From a bacterium Scap17 (GTDB lineage Bacteria; Pseudomonadota; Gammaproteobacteria; Pseudomonadales; Halomonadaceae): DNA of 64,000 nt. The translations under genes and the position numbers were made by a program. Positions 53,370-63,283 of the stretch are shown in pieces; position 1 is the stretch's first letter; every line of letters begins with the position of its first letter. Under the pieces are notes generated by a model. The model searched no databases. It worked only from the letters and a program-made list of their open reading frames with translations, and was not told where the DNA came from. The stretch spans positions 372,001 to 436,000 of the forward strand of contig VINJ01000001.1 in NCBI GenBank assembly GCA_013376735.1, in the 5' to 3' direction.

Positions 53370-55369
53370 TGGTGACGCAACTGTTGCCGGAAATCGGCCA
53401 CTTCGCGCTGATTCTGGGTGCCTGTCTGGCCTGTGTGCAGGCTGTCGTGCCGCTGGCGGGGGCCAGTACGCGTCGTCCGCTGTGGATGAGCTTTGCCCAG
53501 CCGATGGCCTGGGGGCAGTTCCTGTTCGTGCTGATCGCCTATGCCTGCCTGACGGCAAGCTTCCTGCTGGATGATTTCAGCGTCGCCTACATCGCCAACA
53601 ACTCCAACAGCCAGCTGCCGTGGTACTTCAAGTTCAGTGCCGTCTGGGGCAGTCATGAGGGCTCGGTGCTGCTGTGGAGCCTGATACTGGCCGGTTGGGG
53701 CTTTGCCGTCTCGCTGGGCGCGCGCCATCTGCCGCGCGACATGCTGGCACGGGTGCTGGGCATCATGGGGCTGATCTCCACCGGTTTCCTGGCCTTCGTG
53801 CTGCTGACCTCCAATCCCTTCGCGCGTCTGCTGCCGGACATGCCGGCTGACGGCGCGGACCTCAATCCGCTGCTGCAGGATATCGGGCTGATCATCCACC
53901 CACCGATGCTCTACATGGGTTACGTGGGCTTCTCGGTGGCGTTCACGTTCGCGATGGCGGCACTGATGGGCGGGCGCCTCGATGCCGCCTGGGCACGCTG
54001 GGCGCGCCCCTGGACCAACATCGCCTGGGCCTTCCTGACCGTCGGCATCGCGTTGGGCAGCTGGTGGGCCTACTACGAGCTCGGCTGGGGCGGCTGGTGG
54101 TTCTGGGACCCGGTGGAGAACGCCTCCTTGATGCCGTGGCTGGCCGGTACCGCCCTGATCCATTCGCTGGCGGTCACCGAGAAGCGCGGCGCCTTCAAGA
54201 GCTGGACGGTACTGCTGTCGATCTTCGCCTTCTCGTTGTCACTGCTGGGCACCTTCCTGGTGCGCTCCGGGGTGCTGACCTCGGTGCACGCCTTCGCCAG
54301 TGACCCCGACCGCGGGCTGTTCATCCTCGTGCTGCTCGGCATCACCGTCGGTGGCTCGCTGCTGCTGTTCGCGTTGCGCGCACCGCGCGTGCGTTCGACG
54401 CTGGGCTTTCACTGGCTGTCGCGGGATGCCTTCCTGCTGGTCAACAATCTCGTGTTGCTGGTGATGATGGTCACCGTGCTGCTGGGCACCCTCTATCCGC
54501 TGGTGCTGGATTCGCTGGGGCTGGGCAAGATCTCGGTGGGCCCGCCGTACTTCAATGCGCTGTTCGTGCCGCTGACCACGCTGCTGTGTGCCTTCATGGG
54601 CCTCGGGCCGGCTTCGCGCTGGAAGCAGATGCCGGGCCGCGAGCTTACGCGTCGTCTTGCGCTGGCCGGCAGCGCGGCACTCGTCATTGGTGGCCTGCTG
54701 CCACTGACGCTGGATATCGAGTGGAGTTTCCCGGTGGCACTCGGGCTGGTCATCGCGCTGTGGGTGGTGCTGCCGCTGCTGCGCGACCTGTGGGACAAGA
54801 GTGCCTCGAAGGCGGGGCGCTGGGCGGGGCTCAAGCGCCTCACGCCCAGCTACTGGGGCATGCAACTGGCGCATCTGGGGCTGGCAGTGACCATCGTCGG
54901 CGTGACGCTGGTCTCCAATACCGAGGTCGCCGAGAACGTACGCATGGTGCAGGGCAAGGAGGTCAGCGTGGGCGGCTATCAGTTCCGCATGACCGAGCTT
55001 GGCGAATATCGCGGCCCCAACTACCTGTCGGACCGCGCCACGGTGGAAGTCAGCCGGGATGGTGACCCCGTGACGACACTGCATCCCGAGAAGCGTCTGT
55101 TCCTGGCCAGCGGCATGCCGATGACCGAGACCGCGCTCGATGCCGGCTTCACGCGTGACCTCTACGTCGCCATGGGCGAGAAGCTGGATGACGACAGCTG
55201 GGCGGTACGCATCCAGGTCAAACCCTTCGTGCGCTGGCTGTGGCTGGGCGCCCTGCTGATGGGGGCGGGCGGTGTGATCGCCGTGCTGGATCGCCGTTAT
55301 CGCCGCCGTGTCGAGGCCAGCACGGCGTCTGACACCCGCTCTATCACCACACAGGAGGCTCGCCCATGA
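53369..55369 (+). CDS. ccmF: Heme lyase CcmF
   Basis: CcmF is the membrane core of the heme ligation complex (666 residues, about 15 helices). The WWD domain is GSWWAYYELGWGGWWFWDPVENASLMPWL. Conserved His-containing loops are present (WGSHEGSVLLWSL; LIIHPPMLYMGYVGF; LIHSLAVTEKRGAFKSWT). A large periplasmic loop lies near the C-terminus. ATG 53369 has AGGAG 8 bases upstream; GTG 53366 is possible. It overlaps ccmG by 4 bases. Confidence 0.97.
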   Translation: MVTQLLPEIGHFALILGACLACVQAVVPLAGASTRRPLWMSFAQPMAWGQFLFVLIAYACLTASFLLDDFSVAYIANNSNSQLPWYFKFSAVWGSHEGSVLLWSLILAGWGFAVSLGARHLPRDMLARVLGIMGLISTGFLAFVLLTSNPFARLLPDMPADGADLNPLLQDIGLIIHPPMLYMGYVGFSVAFTFAMAALMGGRLDAAWARWARPWTNIAWAFLTVGIALGSWWAYYELGWGGWWFWDPVENASLMPWLAGTALIHSLAVTEKRGAFKSWTVLLSIFAFSLSLLGTFLVRSGVLTSVHAFASDPDRGLFILVLLGITVGGSLLLFALRAPRVRSTLGFHWLSRDAFLLVNNLVLLVMMVTVLLGTLYPLVLDSLGLGKISVGPPYFNALFVPLTTLLCAFMGLGPASRWKQMPGRELTRRLALAGSAALVIGGLLPLTLDIEWSFPVALGLVIALWVVLPLLRDLWDKSASKAGRWAGLKRLTPSYWGMQLAHLGLAVTIVGVTLVSNTEVAENVRMVQGKEVSVGGYQFRMTELGEYRGPNYLSDRATVEVSRDGDPVTTLHPEKRLFLASGMPMTETALDAGFTRDLYVAMGEKLDDDSWAVRIQVKPFVRWLWLGALLMGAGGVIAVLDRRYRRRVEASTASDTRSITTQEARP

Positions 55370-55944
55370 ATCTTCGTCGTCTGGTGCTGTTCGTGCCGCT
55401 GGTGGTCGTGGTGGGGCTGGGTGCCTTCCTCTACCAGCGCCTCGATGATGACCCCTACGCGCGGGACTCCGCGCTGCTGTCGCGGCCCTTCCCCGAATTC
55501 TCGCTCAGCACCTTGAGTGAGCCGCAGGCGCGCCTCGATGCCTCGCTGCTCAAGGGGCAGGTCAGCCTCGTCAACGTCTGGGGCGAGTGGTGCCCGACCT
55601 GCAAGCATGAGATGCCGCAACTGCTGGATCTCGCCAGCCGCGGCGTGCACATGGTCGGCGTCGACTACAAGGACACTCGCGCCAAGGGCCGCCAGTTCTT
55701 GGAGGAATTCGGCAACCCGTTCAGCGTCAATCTGTTCGACCCCGAGGGCACCCTGGGCTTTGATCTTGGCGTCTATGGGGCACCGGAAACCTTCCTGGTC
55801 GATGCCGAGGGCGTGATCCGCTATCACCACACCGGCTACATCCGGCCCGAAGATGTCCGCGACGTCATCCTGCCGACGCTTGAACGCATTGCAGAGCCCG
55901 CGCCTGACGCCGCCAGCACGCCCGATGAGGAGGCCAGCTCATGA
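55366..55944 (+). CDS. ccmG: Thiol:disulfide interchange protein CcmG/DsbE
   Basis: This 192-residue, membrane-anchored periplasmic thioredoxin keeps the apocytochrome CxxCH motif reduced. It has an N-terminal helix (LVLFVPLVVVVGLGAFLYQRL), active site NVWGEWCPTCKHEMPQL and the GVYGAPETFLVDAEGVIRYHHTG block typical of DsbE. The Ala/Asp-rich tail is slightly extended. It overlaps both neighbours by 4 bases. Confidence 0.97.
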   Translation: MNLRRLVLFVPLVVVVGLGAFLYQRLDDDPYARDSALLSRPFPEFSLSTLSEPQARLDASLLKGQVSLVNVWGEWCPTCKHEMPQLLDLASRGVHMVGVDYKDTRAKGRQFLEEFGNPFSVNLFDPEGTLGFDLGVYGAPETFLVDAEGVIRYHHTGYIRPEDVRDVILPTLERIAEPAPDAASTPDEEASS

Positions 55945-56489
55945 AGTCCGTACTCAGGAGTGTCGCCATCCCGCTGGTGCAGGCGCTGGTGGTGCTGATG
56001 TTTCTTGCCTGGCTGTCTGCCGGCAAGGCGCATGCCGCCATCGAGATGCATCAGTTCGACAATCCGGTGCTGCAGAAGCGCTACGACAGCCTGACTGCCG
56101 CGCTGCGCTGCCCCAAGTGCCAGAACCAGGCGATCGGTGACTCGGACTCTCCCATCGCCGGTGACATGCGCCAGAACGTGGCGGACCTGCTCAAGGACGG
56201 CCGCAGCGACAGCGAGATCCAGAATTTCATGGTCGCGCGCTTCGGCGAGTACGTGCTCTACAACCCGCGCCTCGATGGGCGCACCTGGCTGCTGTGGGGC
56301 GGTCCGGCCGTCCTGATTCTGCTCGGCTTGCTGGTCGTGACGCTGATCGTGCGTGCTCGGCGGCGTGCGAGTGTGCGTGCGCTGGATGATGATGAGCAGG
56401 CGCGCCTGTCGGCGCTGCTCGCCACGCACCGCCAGTCCGGCGATGAGCGACCCGGCGCTGGGCAACACACTGCCAAGGAGCGCTCATGA
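55941..56489 (+). CDS. ccmH: Apocytochrome c reductase CcmH
   Basis: CcmH receives the apocytochrome. It has a signal peptide (LVQALVVLMFLAWLSAGKAHA), the CxxC domain LRCPKCQNQAIGDSDSPIAGDMRQNVADLLKDGRSDSEI, and YVLYNPRLDGRTWLLWGGPAVLILLGLLVVTL, which includes the second membrane helix. The 182-residue length corresponds to the CcmH/CycL N-terminal module; the CcmI part is a separate gene, unlike E. coli. Overlaps ccmI by 4 bases. Confidence 0.96.
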   Translation: MKSVLRSVAIPLVQALVVLMFLAWLSAGKAHAAIEMHQFDNPVLQKRYDSLTAALRCPKCQNQAIGDSDSPIAGDMRQNVADLLKDGRSDSEIQNFMVARFGEYVLYNPRLDGRTWLLWGGPAVLILLGLLVVTLIVRARRRASVRALDDDEQARLSALLATHRQSGDERPGAGQHTAKERS

Positions 56490-57853
56490 TCCTGTTATGG
56501 CTGGCGATTGCCGTGCTGTTGATTCCCGCCGGCTGGCTGCTGTTGCTGCCGTTGCGGCGGGCGCGTCACGTGCATGCCGATCAGCAGGCGTTCGAGGACA
56601 ACGACAGCCTCGGCGCCGAGAACGTGCGTGTCTATCGGCGTCGACTGGCCTCGCTGGAGCGCGGCCATGCGCGCGGCGAGCTGGATGACACGGCGCTGGC
56701 GGAAGGGCGGGTCGAGCTGGAACGCAGCCTGCTGGAAGATGCTGAATCCCTGAAGCGCTCTCCGCTCAAGGCGGCCAGCAGCGGCCGTGTGCTGGTGCCC
56801 GTGTTGCTGGTGGCGATGGTGGCGGGCTCGCTCTTCTGGTATCAGCGCGAAGGCGCGAGCGGGGACCTGGCGCTGGCGCAGGCGATTGCCGCCACGCCGA
56901 TCCATGATGCCGCCAGCTTCGAGGCGCGCATCGCCCGGCTGCGCGCCGAGGCCGAAGCCCAGCCCGACAACGCCAAGGTATGGATGGCGCTGTTCCCGCT
57001 CTACCGCGATGCCGGACGTCTCGATGAGGCCATGCAGTCGCTCGAGGCGTTGATCGCGCTCGAAGGCCGCGTGCCCGCATTGATCGCGCAGCTGGCGCAG
57101 CTCAAGTTCTTCGCCGCCCAGCGTACCTTGACCGATGAGGTCCAGGCGCTGGTCGATGAAGTGCTGGCGGACGATCCGCGTCAGCCGACGGTACTTGGCC
57201 TGCTCGGGATCGAGGCCTTCGATCATGCCCGCTATCCCGAGGCCATCGATTACTGGCGCAAGGCGATTGCCGGCTTCGAGAATCCCGATGCCGCCAAGGC
57301 ACTGCGCGAAGGTATCAAGGCCGCGCGTCAGCGCATGGCCAGTGCAGGAGACGTCGATGCGTCGGTCGCGCTGGAGCGCTCGGTAGCGACGGATCAGCTT
57401 GCGGCCGATGCTCAGGGCGCGAAAGCTCTGGCCAATGAAGAGGGCGCTGCCCGGCTGACACTCGAGGTATCACTGGACCCGGCACTCGAGGCGCAGCTGG
57501 CGGCGCTGCCGGCCAACGCCGCTGCGACGACCCTGTTCATCGTGGCACGCGACACCGAAGGCAAGCTGCCACCGCTGGCGGTGGTGCGCACCACCGCGGA
57601 CAGGCTGCCGCTGACGATCACGCTCTCGGACGACAACGCCATGGCCCCGATGGCGCGGCTCTCGATGGCCGAGCGCGTCGATCTCGTGGCGCGTATCTCC
57701 GCTTCCGGCCAGCCGACGGCGCAGCCGGGGGATCTCGAAGGCAAGCTCGAGAATGTCATCGTCACCCGCAGTGCTGATGCCGGCGGCGAGAAAGGCGCTG
57801 ATGCGACTCAGGCGCCGCTGGCACTGCGCATCGATCACCGCGTCACTCAGTAA
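56486..57853 (+). CDS. ccmI: Cytochrome c biogenesis protein CcmI (CycH)
   Basis: This 455-residue apocytochrome chaperone has two N-terminal membrane helices (about residues 1-24 and 98-117) with a Leu/Arg-rich cytoplasmic loop between (RVYRRRLASLERGHARGELDD). TPR-like repeats follow (residues 135-290; NAKVWMALFPLYRDAGRLDEAMQSLEALI and VLGLLGIEAFDHARYPEAIDYWRKAI). A C-terminal domain has LTLEVSLDPALEAQLAALP and TLFIVARD. It is the last gene of the ccm operon. Confidence 0.94.
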   Translation: MILLWLAIAVLLIPAGWLLLLPLRRARHVHADQQAFEDNDSLGAENVRVYRRRLASLERGHARGELDDTALAEGRVELERSLLEDAESLKRSPLKAASSGRVLVPVLLVAMVAGSLFWYQREGASGDLALAQAIAATPIHDAASFEARIARLRAEAEAQPDNAKVWMALFPLYRDAGRLDEAMQSLEALIALEGRVPALIAQLAQLKFFAAQRTLTDEVQALVDEVLADDPRQPTVLGLLGIEAFDHARYPEAIDYWRKAIAGFENPDAAKALREGIKAARQRMASAGDVDASVALERSVATDQLAADAQGAKALANEEGAARLTLEVSLDPALEAQLAALPANAAATTLFIVARDTEGKLPPLAVVRTTADRLPLTITLSDDNAMAPMARLSMAERVDLVARISASGQPTAQPGDLEGKLENVIVTRSADAGGEKGADATQAPLALRIDHRVTQ

Positions 57854-58125
57854 GCCGCGATTGGCCTCTGGCCCGCGCGATGACGGCTTCGTTTGTCATT
57901 GCGCCGGTTGGGGCCATCGCCGCTTTTGGGTAGACTGCGCGCTGGTTTTTCGAAAATACCCTCGATGACCGGCTGTCTCGTCGTAAGGACATGTTTACCT
58001 TGCGACGGTCGACGGTGCGGGCGCGACCTGGCAGACCTGCGACGCCGCGGTACATCAGGCTTTCCTGCTCCAGAACCTGCTTTTCCAGATCTTCTTTCTC
58101 CAGACTCAAGGACGCGCCAGGCGCA

Positions 58126-61100
58126 ATGCGGCTCAAATCGATCAAGCTGGTCGGCTTCAAATCCTTCGTCGATCCGGTCACCGTGCCCTTCGACAGCAAC
58201 ATGACGGCGATTCTCGGCCCCAACGGCTGCGGGAAATCCAACGTCATCGACGCTGTGCGCTGGGTCATGGGCGAGTCCAGCGCCAAGAACCTGCGTGGCG
58301 AGTCGATGACGGACGTCATCTTCAATGGCTCCACCGGGCGCAAGCCGGTGGGGCAGGCCTCCATCGAGCTGACCTTCGACAATGCCGACGGTAGCCTCGG
58401 TGGCGCCTGGTCCGAGTATGCCGAGATAGCGGTCAAGCGTCTTGTGACGCGTGATGGCCAGTCCGGCTACTTCCTCAATGGCCAGAAATGTCGCCGGCGT
58501 GATATCGCTGACGTCTTCCTCGGCACAGGCCTCGGGCCGCGCTCCTACTCCATCATCGGTCAGGGCATGATCTCGCAGCTGATCGAGGCGCGCCCGGATG
58601 ACCTGCGCAGCACCCTCGAGGAAGCCGCGGGCATCTCCAAGTACAAGGAGCGCCGCCGCGAGACCGAGAATCGCATGAAGCGCACCCAGGAGAACATGGA
58701 GCGCCTGGATGACCTGCGTGAGGAGCTCGACAAGCAGCTCGAGCGCCTCAAGCGTCAGGCCGAGGCCGCCAAGCGCTATCAGACCCTCAAGCAGGATGAA
58801 TACCGCCTCAAGGGCGAGCTGGCCGTGCTGCGTCGACGGGGCCTGCGTGCCCAGCAGCGCGAGCAGCAGTCACGTGTCGCGGAGCTGGAAACCGGCGTCG
58901 AGCGCGAGATTCTCGGTCAGCGTCAGTGCGAGAGCCAGCTGGAAGAGCAGCGCTATCAGCACGACGAGCTGGCCGGTGAGCTGGAAACCCATCAGGCCGC
59001 CTTCTATGAGACCGGTGCCCAGATCGCGCGCCTCGAGCAGAGCCTCGAGCACGCCCGCACCCGGGAACAGCAGCTGGCGACGGACCTCGAAATGGCCAGG
59101 CGCGAGCTGAGCGACATCCAGCGCGTCGAGGGCGAGGACGGCGAGCGCCTCGAGATGATCGATGCACGCCTGGAAGACATCGCCCCGGAACTCGAGCTGG
59201 CCCGCGAGACCCTCGAAGGGCTCGAGCTGTCACTGGAAGAGGCCGAAGAGCGCCGCCAGGACAGCCAGAGCGAGTGGGAGCGCTTCAGTCAGGCCGACAA
59301 CGAATCCCAGCGTGGCGCCGAACGGGCCCAGAGCGAGATCCAGCAGCTCGAGAATGCCATCGCCGACGCCGAGCGCCAGCGCGAGCGCCGTCGTCAGCAG
59401 CTGGCGGAGCTGCCGGATGTCGCCGAGTTGCGTGAAGCCCGCGAAGAGCTGCGCGAGCAGCTCGATGAATTGTCGCTGGGCGGCGAATCACTGGAGTCGC
59501 GTCGCGAGCAGGCCAGTGAAGCCCGTGAGCAGGCTCAGGCCGATCGTCTGGCGCTGGATGGTGAGCGCGATCAGTTGCGCCAGCGTCGCAATGTCTTGCA
59601 GGGCGAGAAGGCCTCGCTTGAGGCGCTGATCGACGCGGCGCTGCGTGACGACGATGACAGTCTGGCGAGCCACCTGGAGCAGCATGGGCTCGCCGAGACC
59701 CCGGCGCTGGCCGAGGGGCTCGAGGTCGCCGAGGGCTGGGAATCGGCCAGTGCCTGGGTACTGGGCCCCTTCCTCAAGGCGCGTCTGGCGGCGGGCGAGC
59801 CGTCGCGGCTGGCCACGCTGATGGATGAGCTGCCCGGCGGCGAGCTGTTGCTGATCGATGGCACGCCGGCGTCCAGCGCGGCAGCCCGCCCAGAAGGCAC
59901 ACTGGCGGCGCAGGTGAGCGGCGCGGATGCCCTGACCGGTTGGCTGGCCAGCATCCACTGTGTCGAGTCGCAGGCAGCCGCCTGGGCCAGGCGTGGCTCG
60001 CTGGCCGCGCACGAGAGCGTGCTGACGCCGGATGGCCTGTGGCTGGGGCAGGGCTGGAGTCGCCGTCAGGTGGCTGGTGAGCGTGCCGATAGCGTCATCG
60101 CCCAGCGAGCGCGCCTCGAGCAGGTCGTGCTGGAGCTCGAGTCACTGGATGAGCGTCTCGAGGAGATCGAGACGCGCCTGGCCGCAGCCGCGGAACAGAT
60201 TGCCGGCGCCGAGCAGCAGCTCGAGCATCTGCGCGTCGAAGAGCGCGAGCTGGGCGAGCGCCAGCGTGAACTCAGTCTCAAGGAAGCCGGCATCGCCAGC
60301 CGCCTGGAGCATGTCGATGGTCGCGCTCGTGAGCTGGATGAGGAGCTCGAGCAGCTGGCGGAAACGCGCGAGACTCAGGCCCTGACGCTGGAGGAGGCGC
60401 GCGAGCGCTGGCAGCAGGCACTGGAGGCGGTCGAGAACAACGCCCAGTCACGTGAGTCGCTGGAGCGTTCACGGCGCGAACATCAGGAAGCGCTGGCCGG
60501 GCTGCGTGCCCAGCTGGCGCCAGCGCGTGAGCAGGTCAACCGTCTCGACATGGAGCGTCAGCGCCTGACCACCGAACGTGACGGCATGCAGGGTCAGCGC
60601 ATGCGAGCCGTCGAGCAGCGCGAGAAGCTCGCCGAGCGCATCGAGATGCTCGAGGCCAGCCGTGAAGAAGCCTCGCTGCCGCAGGAAGAAGAGCGCGAGA
60701 AGCTCGAGATGCTGCTCGAGACGCGTCTGTATCAGGAAACCAAGCTCAACGCCTGTCGTGACAAGACTCATGAATTGGTCGAACAGATGCGTCAGGCGGA
60801 GCAGGCGCGTCAGACTCATGAGCGCAATCTCGAGGGGATTCGCCAGCGCCTCGAGGAAGGCCGCATGCAGGTGCAGGCGCTGACCCTCAAGGGCGATGCG
60901 CAGGACGAGCAACTGGTGGAACTGGGCTATGACGAGGCGGCGATCGCGCAGCTCGAGGACGAGCTGGACCCCAATGCCACTGAATCGGCCTGGAGTCACA
61001 ATCTCGAGCAGATCGGCGAGCGCATCAAGCGGCTGGGGGCCATCAACCTGGCGGCCATCGAGGAATACGACCAGCAGGCCGAGCGTCGCAACTATCTGGA

Positions 61101-61647
61101 AGCCCAGCATGCCGAGCTGAGCGAAGCGCTGGAGACTCTCGAGCGCGCCATCCGCAAGATTGACCAGGAAACACGGGTGCGCTTCAAGGAAACCTTCGAC
61201 AAGGTCAATGCCGGAATCCAGGCGCTTTTCCCCAAGATCTTCGGGGGCGGAACCGCATGGTTGACGCTGACGGGTGATGATTTGCTGGAGACGGGAGTCG
61301 CGATCATGGCGCGGCCACCGGGCAAGAAAAACTCCACCATCCACCTGCTGTCAGGCGGCGAGAAGGCACTGACGGCACTGGCGCTTGTCTTCGCCATCTT
61401 CCAGCTCAATCCCGCTCCGTTCTGCATGCTCGATGAGGTGGATGCGCCGCTGGATGATGCCAACGTCGGACGCTATGCAAGGCTGGTGAAGGAGATGTCG
61501 GAAAGCGTACAGTTCATCTATATCACCCATAACAAGATCGCCATGGAAGCGGCAGATCGGCTGATGGGCGTCACCATGCAGGAACCCGGCGTCTCGCGCC
61601 TTGTCTCTGTAGGGATAGAAGAAGCTGCCGTGCTTGCCGAAGCGTGA
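58126..61647 (+). CDS. smc: Chromosome segregation ATPase SMC
   Basis: This 1173-residue condensin ATPase compacts and organises the chromosome. The N-terminal Walker A is GPNGCGKSNVIDAVRWVMGE. Two long coiled coils (about residues 170-500 and 650-1000, rich in Glu, Gln, Leu and Arg) flank a hinge near 515-640. The C-terminal signature is LLSGGEKALTALALVFAIF and Walker B is FCMLDEVDAPLDDANVGRY. ATG 58126 (MRLKSIKLVGFKSF) is the family start; the frame opens at 57991 without support. Partners ScpA and ScpB are not in this window. It precedes zipA and ligA, as in Pseudomonas. Confidence 0.98.
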   Translation: MRLKSIKLVGFKSFVDPVTVPFDSNMTAILGPNGCGKSNVIDAVRWVMGESSAKNLRGESMTDVIFNGSTGRKPVGQASIELTFDNADGSLGGAWSEYAEIAVKRLVTRDGQSGYFLNGQKCRRRDIADVFLGTGLGPRSYSIIGQGMISQLIEARPDDLRSTLEEAAGISKYKERRRETENRMKRTQENMERLDDLREELDKQLERLKRQAEAAKRYQTLKQDEYRLKGELAVLRRRGLRAQQREQQSRVAELETGVEREILGQRQCESQLEEQRYQHDELAGELETHQAAFYETGAQIARLEQSLEHARTREQQLATDLEMARRELSDIQRVEGEDGERLEMIDARLEDIAPELELARETLEGLELSLEEAEERRQDSQSEWERFSQADNESQRGAERAQSEIQQLENAIADAERQRERRRQQLAELPDVAELREAREELREQLDELSLGGESLESRREQASEAREQAQADRLALDGERDQLRQRRNVLQGEKASLEALIDAALRDDDDSLASHLEQHGLAETPALAEGLEVAEGWESASAWVLGPFLKARLAAGEPSRLATLMDELPGGELLLIDGTPASSAAARPEGTLAAQVSGADALTGWLASIHCVESQAAAWARRGSLAAHESVLTPDGLWLGQGWSRRQVAGERADSVIAQRARLEQVVLELESLDERLEEIETRLAAAAEQIAGAEQQLEHLRVEERELGERQRELSLKEAGIASRLEHVDGRARELDEELEQLAETRETQALTLEEARERWQQALEAVENNAQSRESLERSRREHQEALAGLRAQLAPAREQVNRLDMERQRLTTERDGMQGQRMRAVEQREKLAERIEMLEASREEASLPQEEEREKLEMLLETRLYQETKLNACRDKTHELVEQMRQAEQARQTHERNLEGIRQRLEEGRMQVQALTLKGDAQDEQLVELGYDEAAIAQLEDELDPNATESAWSHNLEQIGERIKRLGAINLAAIEEYDQQAERRNYLEAQHAELSEALETLERAIRKIDQETRVRFKETFDKVNAGIQALFPKIFGGGTAWLTLTGDDLLETGVAIMARPPGKKNSTIHLLSGGEKALTALALVFAIFQLNPAPFCMLDEVDAPLDDANVGRYARLVKEMSESVQFIYITHNKIAMEAADRLMGVTMQEPGVSRLVSVGIEEAAVLAEA

Positions 61648-61697
61648 GGGAAAAGCCGTTCAGGAGGGCAAGGTCATCCTCCGGCGCGGTAGCCAGT

Positions 61698-61713
61698 GGC
61701 CGCCTTGGCGGCC
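61698..61713 (+). terminator. Possible hairpin after smc
   Basis: GGCCGCC and GGCGGCC flank TT, 50 bases after the smc stop, with further CCA/TGG pairing outside a mismatch. There is no T-run. The rest of the 260-base gap to zipA contains a TTGACA (61822-61827) without a well-placed -10. Confidence 0.35.
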
Positions 61714-61907
61714 TGGTTGGCAAGATCGTGTTGCATCTAGACATCGAAAGCACTACGAGTTTGCGTCATAGTGTCAGTCAGGGATAATTGAAGGGCGATT
61801 GCGCAGGTCACCACCACAGGATTGACATTCGAAAAAATGTCCCCTTTTTCTGCAATCGCGCTATGCTGTTCACGTGCATGGTGCCCAAGCAAACAGGCTA
61901 ATGACCC

Positions 61908-63173
61908 ATGGAATTGAGAGAGTGGCTCATCTTGTTGGGGTTGGTGCTGGTCGCAATCATCGTCGTTGACGGTGTGCGCAGGCTCCAACGTCAACGTCGA
62001 GTACCCCGACTGGATCGAGCGGGTACAGAGGATTCCACCGACGATGCGGGCAATCCCGCGGTGGAAGAAGAGGAAGAACGTGACAACTGGGAGCTGCCGA
62101 ACGGCGGCTACCGGGTGGTTGGCGATTCCGGGACGCATGCCGAGGCCGAGGAAGATGTCGTGCTCGACAATGCGCACGGCATCAAGGCCTCGCGGGTTAC
62201 TCAACCGAGTCGTCCGGTGCAGCCCATGGAGCGTCGTGAAGCAACGGAGCGCAAGGGCTTCGGCGAGCGTGCGGCTGCCTTCGGTGCGCGTGCCAGCCAG
62301 TCAATGCGCGACGTGACGGCCAGTCTGGGCGCACGGCGTGATGACGAGCATGAGCACGACGATGCGCATCGTGAGCCCGTGCTCGGCAGCGCCTCCAGTG
62401 AGCAGGTCGAGACGGCGCGCGAAGACGACTTCCATGAGAAGCCGGTGATCACCGCCGAGGATGACAGCATCAGCGTCTCCTCCACCCAGGCCGATGATCT
62501 CGAGCCGATGGCCGAGATCGAGGAAGGTCAGGATGCCAAGGCCGAGGCGTCGTCCGTTGGCAAGCCGGCCGATGGCGCCAGCAGTGCTTCCCAGCGCCAG
62601 GAACCTTCACTGGAAGCGGCCGCCGCGCCTGCTGCCGATGCCACAGCCCCCGAGGACGATCGTCATCCGCTGGTGCTGCGTGCCGAACGCAATCAGGTCG
62701 ATGACCAGCTCGCACGTGACACCCTGGCCGATGCCAGTGAAGTCATCATCATCTCGGTGATGGCGCGGGGCGACGAAGGTTTCAGTGGTGAAGACGTGCT
62801 GGGCATCTCGCTGGCCTGTGGTCTGCGTCATTCCGAGATGGGGCTGTTCCTGCGTCACGAGGAAGATGACGACGACAGCCCGCTGCAGTTCGCGATGGCC
62901 AACGTGGTCAAGCCGGGCATCTTCAAGCCGGCCGAGATGGTGGAAAGCCAGCTCGACGGCGTCACCTTCCTGATGCCGCTGCCGGGCGCGGACGACACCT
63001 CCGCCGCCTTCGAGACCATGGTCGAGATCGCCATGCTGCTGGTGCGGCGTCTGGGCGGTGAGCTGAAAGACGAGAACCACAGCGTGATGACGGCCCAGAC
63101 CATCGAGTTCAAGCGCCAGCAGGTGCATGAGTTCGAGCGTCGCAATCGTCTGCATCGCTACCAGGCCAACTGA
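61908..63173 (+). CDS. zipA: Cell division protein ZipA
   Basis: ZipA tethers FtsZ to the inner membrane. The 421-residue protein has an N-terminal anchor (MELREWLILLGLVLVAIIVVDGVRRL). A long, charged, disordered linker (about residues 30-265, rich in Glu, Asp, Ala, Arg) follows. The C-terminal FtsZ-binding domain has EVIIISVMARGDEGFSGEDVLGISLACGLRHSEMGLFLRHEE, FAMANVVKPGIFKPAEM and VTFLMPLPG. The linker is longer than in E. coli ZipA (328 residues total). It lies between smc and ligA. Confidence 0.95.
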   Translation: MELREWLILLGLVLVAIIVVDGVRRLQRQRRVPRLDRAGTEDSTDDAGNPAVEEEEERDNWELPNGGYRVVGDSGTHAEAEEDVVLDNAHGIKASRVTQPSRPVQPMERREATERKGFGERAAAFGARASQSMRDVTASLGARRDDEHEHDDAHREPVLGSASSEQVETAREDDFHEKPVITAEDDSISVSSTQADDLEPMAEIEEGQDAKAEASSVGKPADGASSASQRQEPSLEAAAAPAADATAPEDDRHPLVLRAERNQVDDQLARDTLADASEVIIISVMARGDEGFSGEDVLGISLACGLRHSEMGLFLRHEEDDDDSPLQFAMANVVKPGIFKPAEMVESQLDGVTFLMPLPGADDTSAAFETMVEIAMLLVRRLGGELKDENHSVMTAQTIEFKRQQVHEFERRNRLHRYQAN

Positions 63174-63214
63174 TCGACTCCCCAGCCATTCTCTGAGTCG
63201 ACCAGTCATGCCAT

Positions 63215-63250
63215 AACGCCAACGGCGACCTTCGGGTCGCCGTTGGCGTT
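63215..63250. terminator. Terminator after zipA
   Basis: Perfect 16-base arms (63215-63230 and 63235-63250) close on a C(TTCG)G tetraloop, an especially stable loop. The A-rich and T-rich ends suit both directions. Confidence 0.88.
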
Positions 63251-63283
63251 CGTGTCTGCTGATCGCTGCGCCAGGCGGCTTGA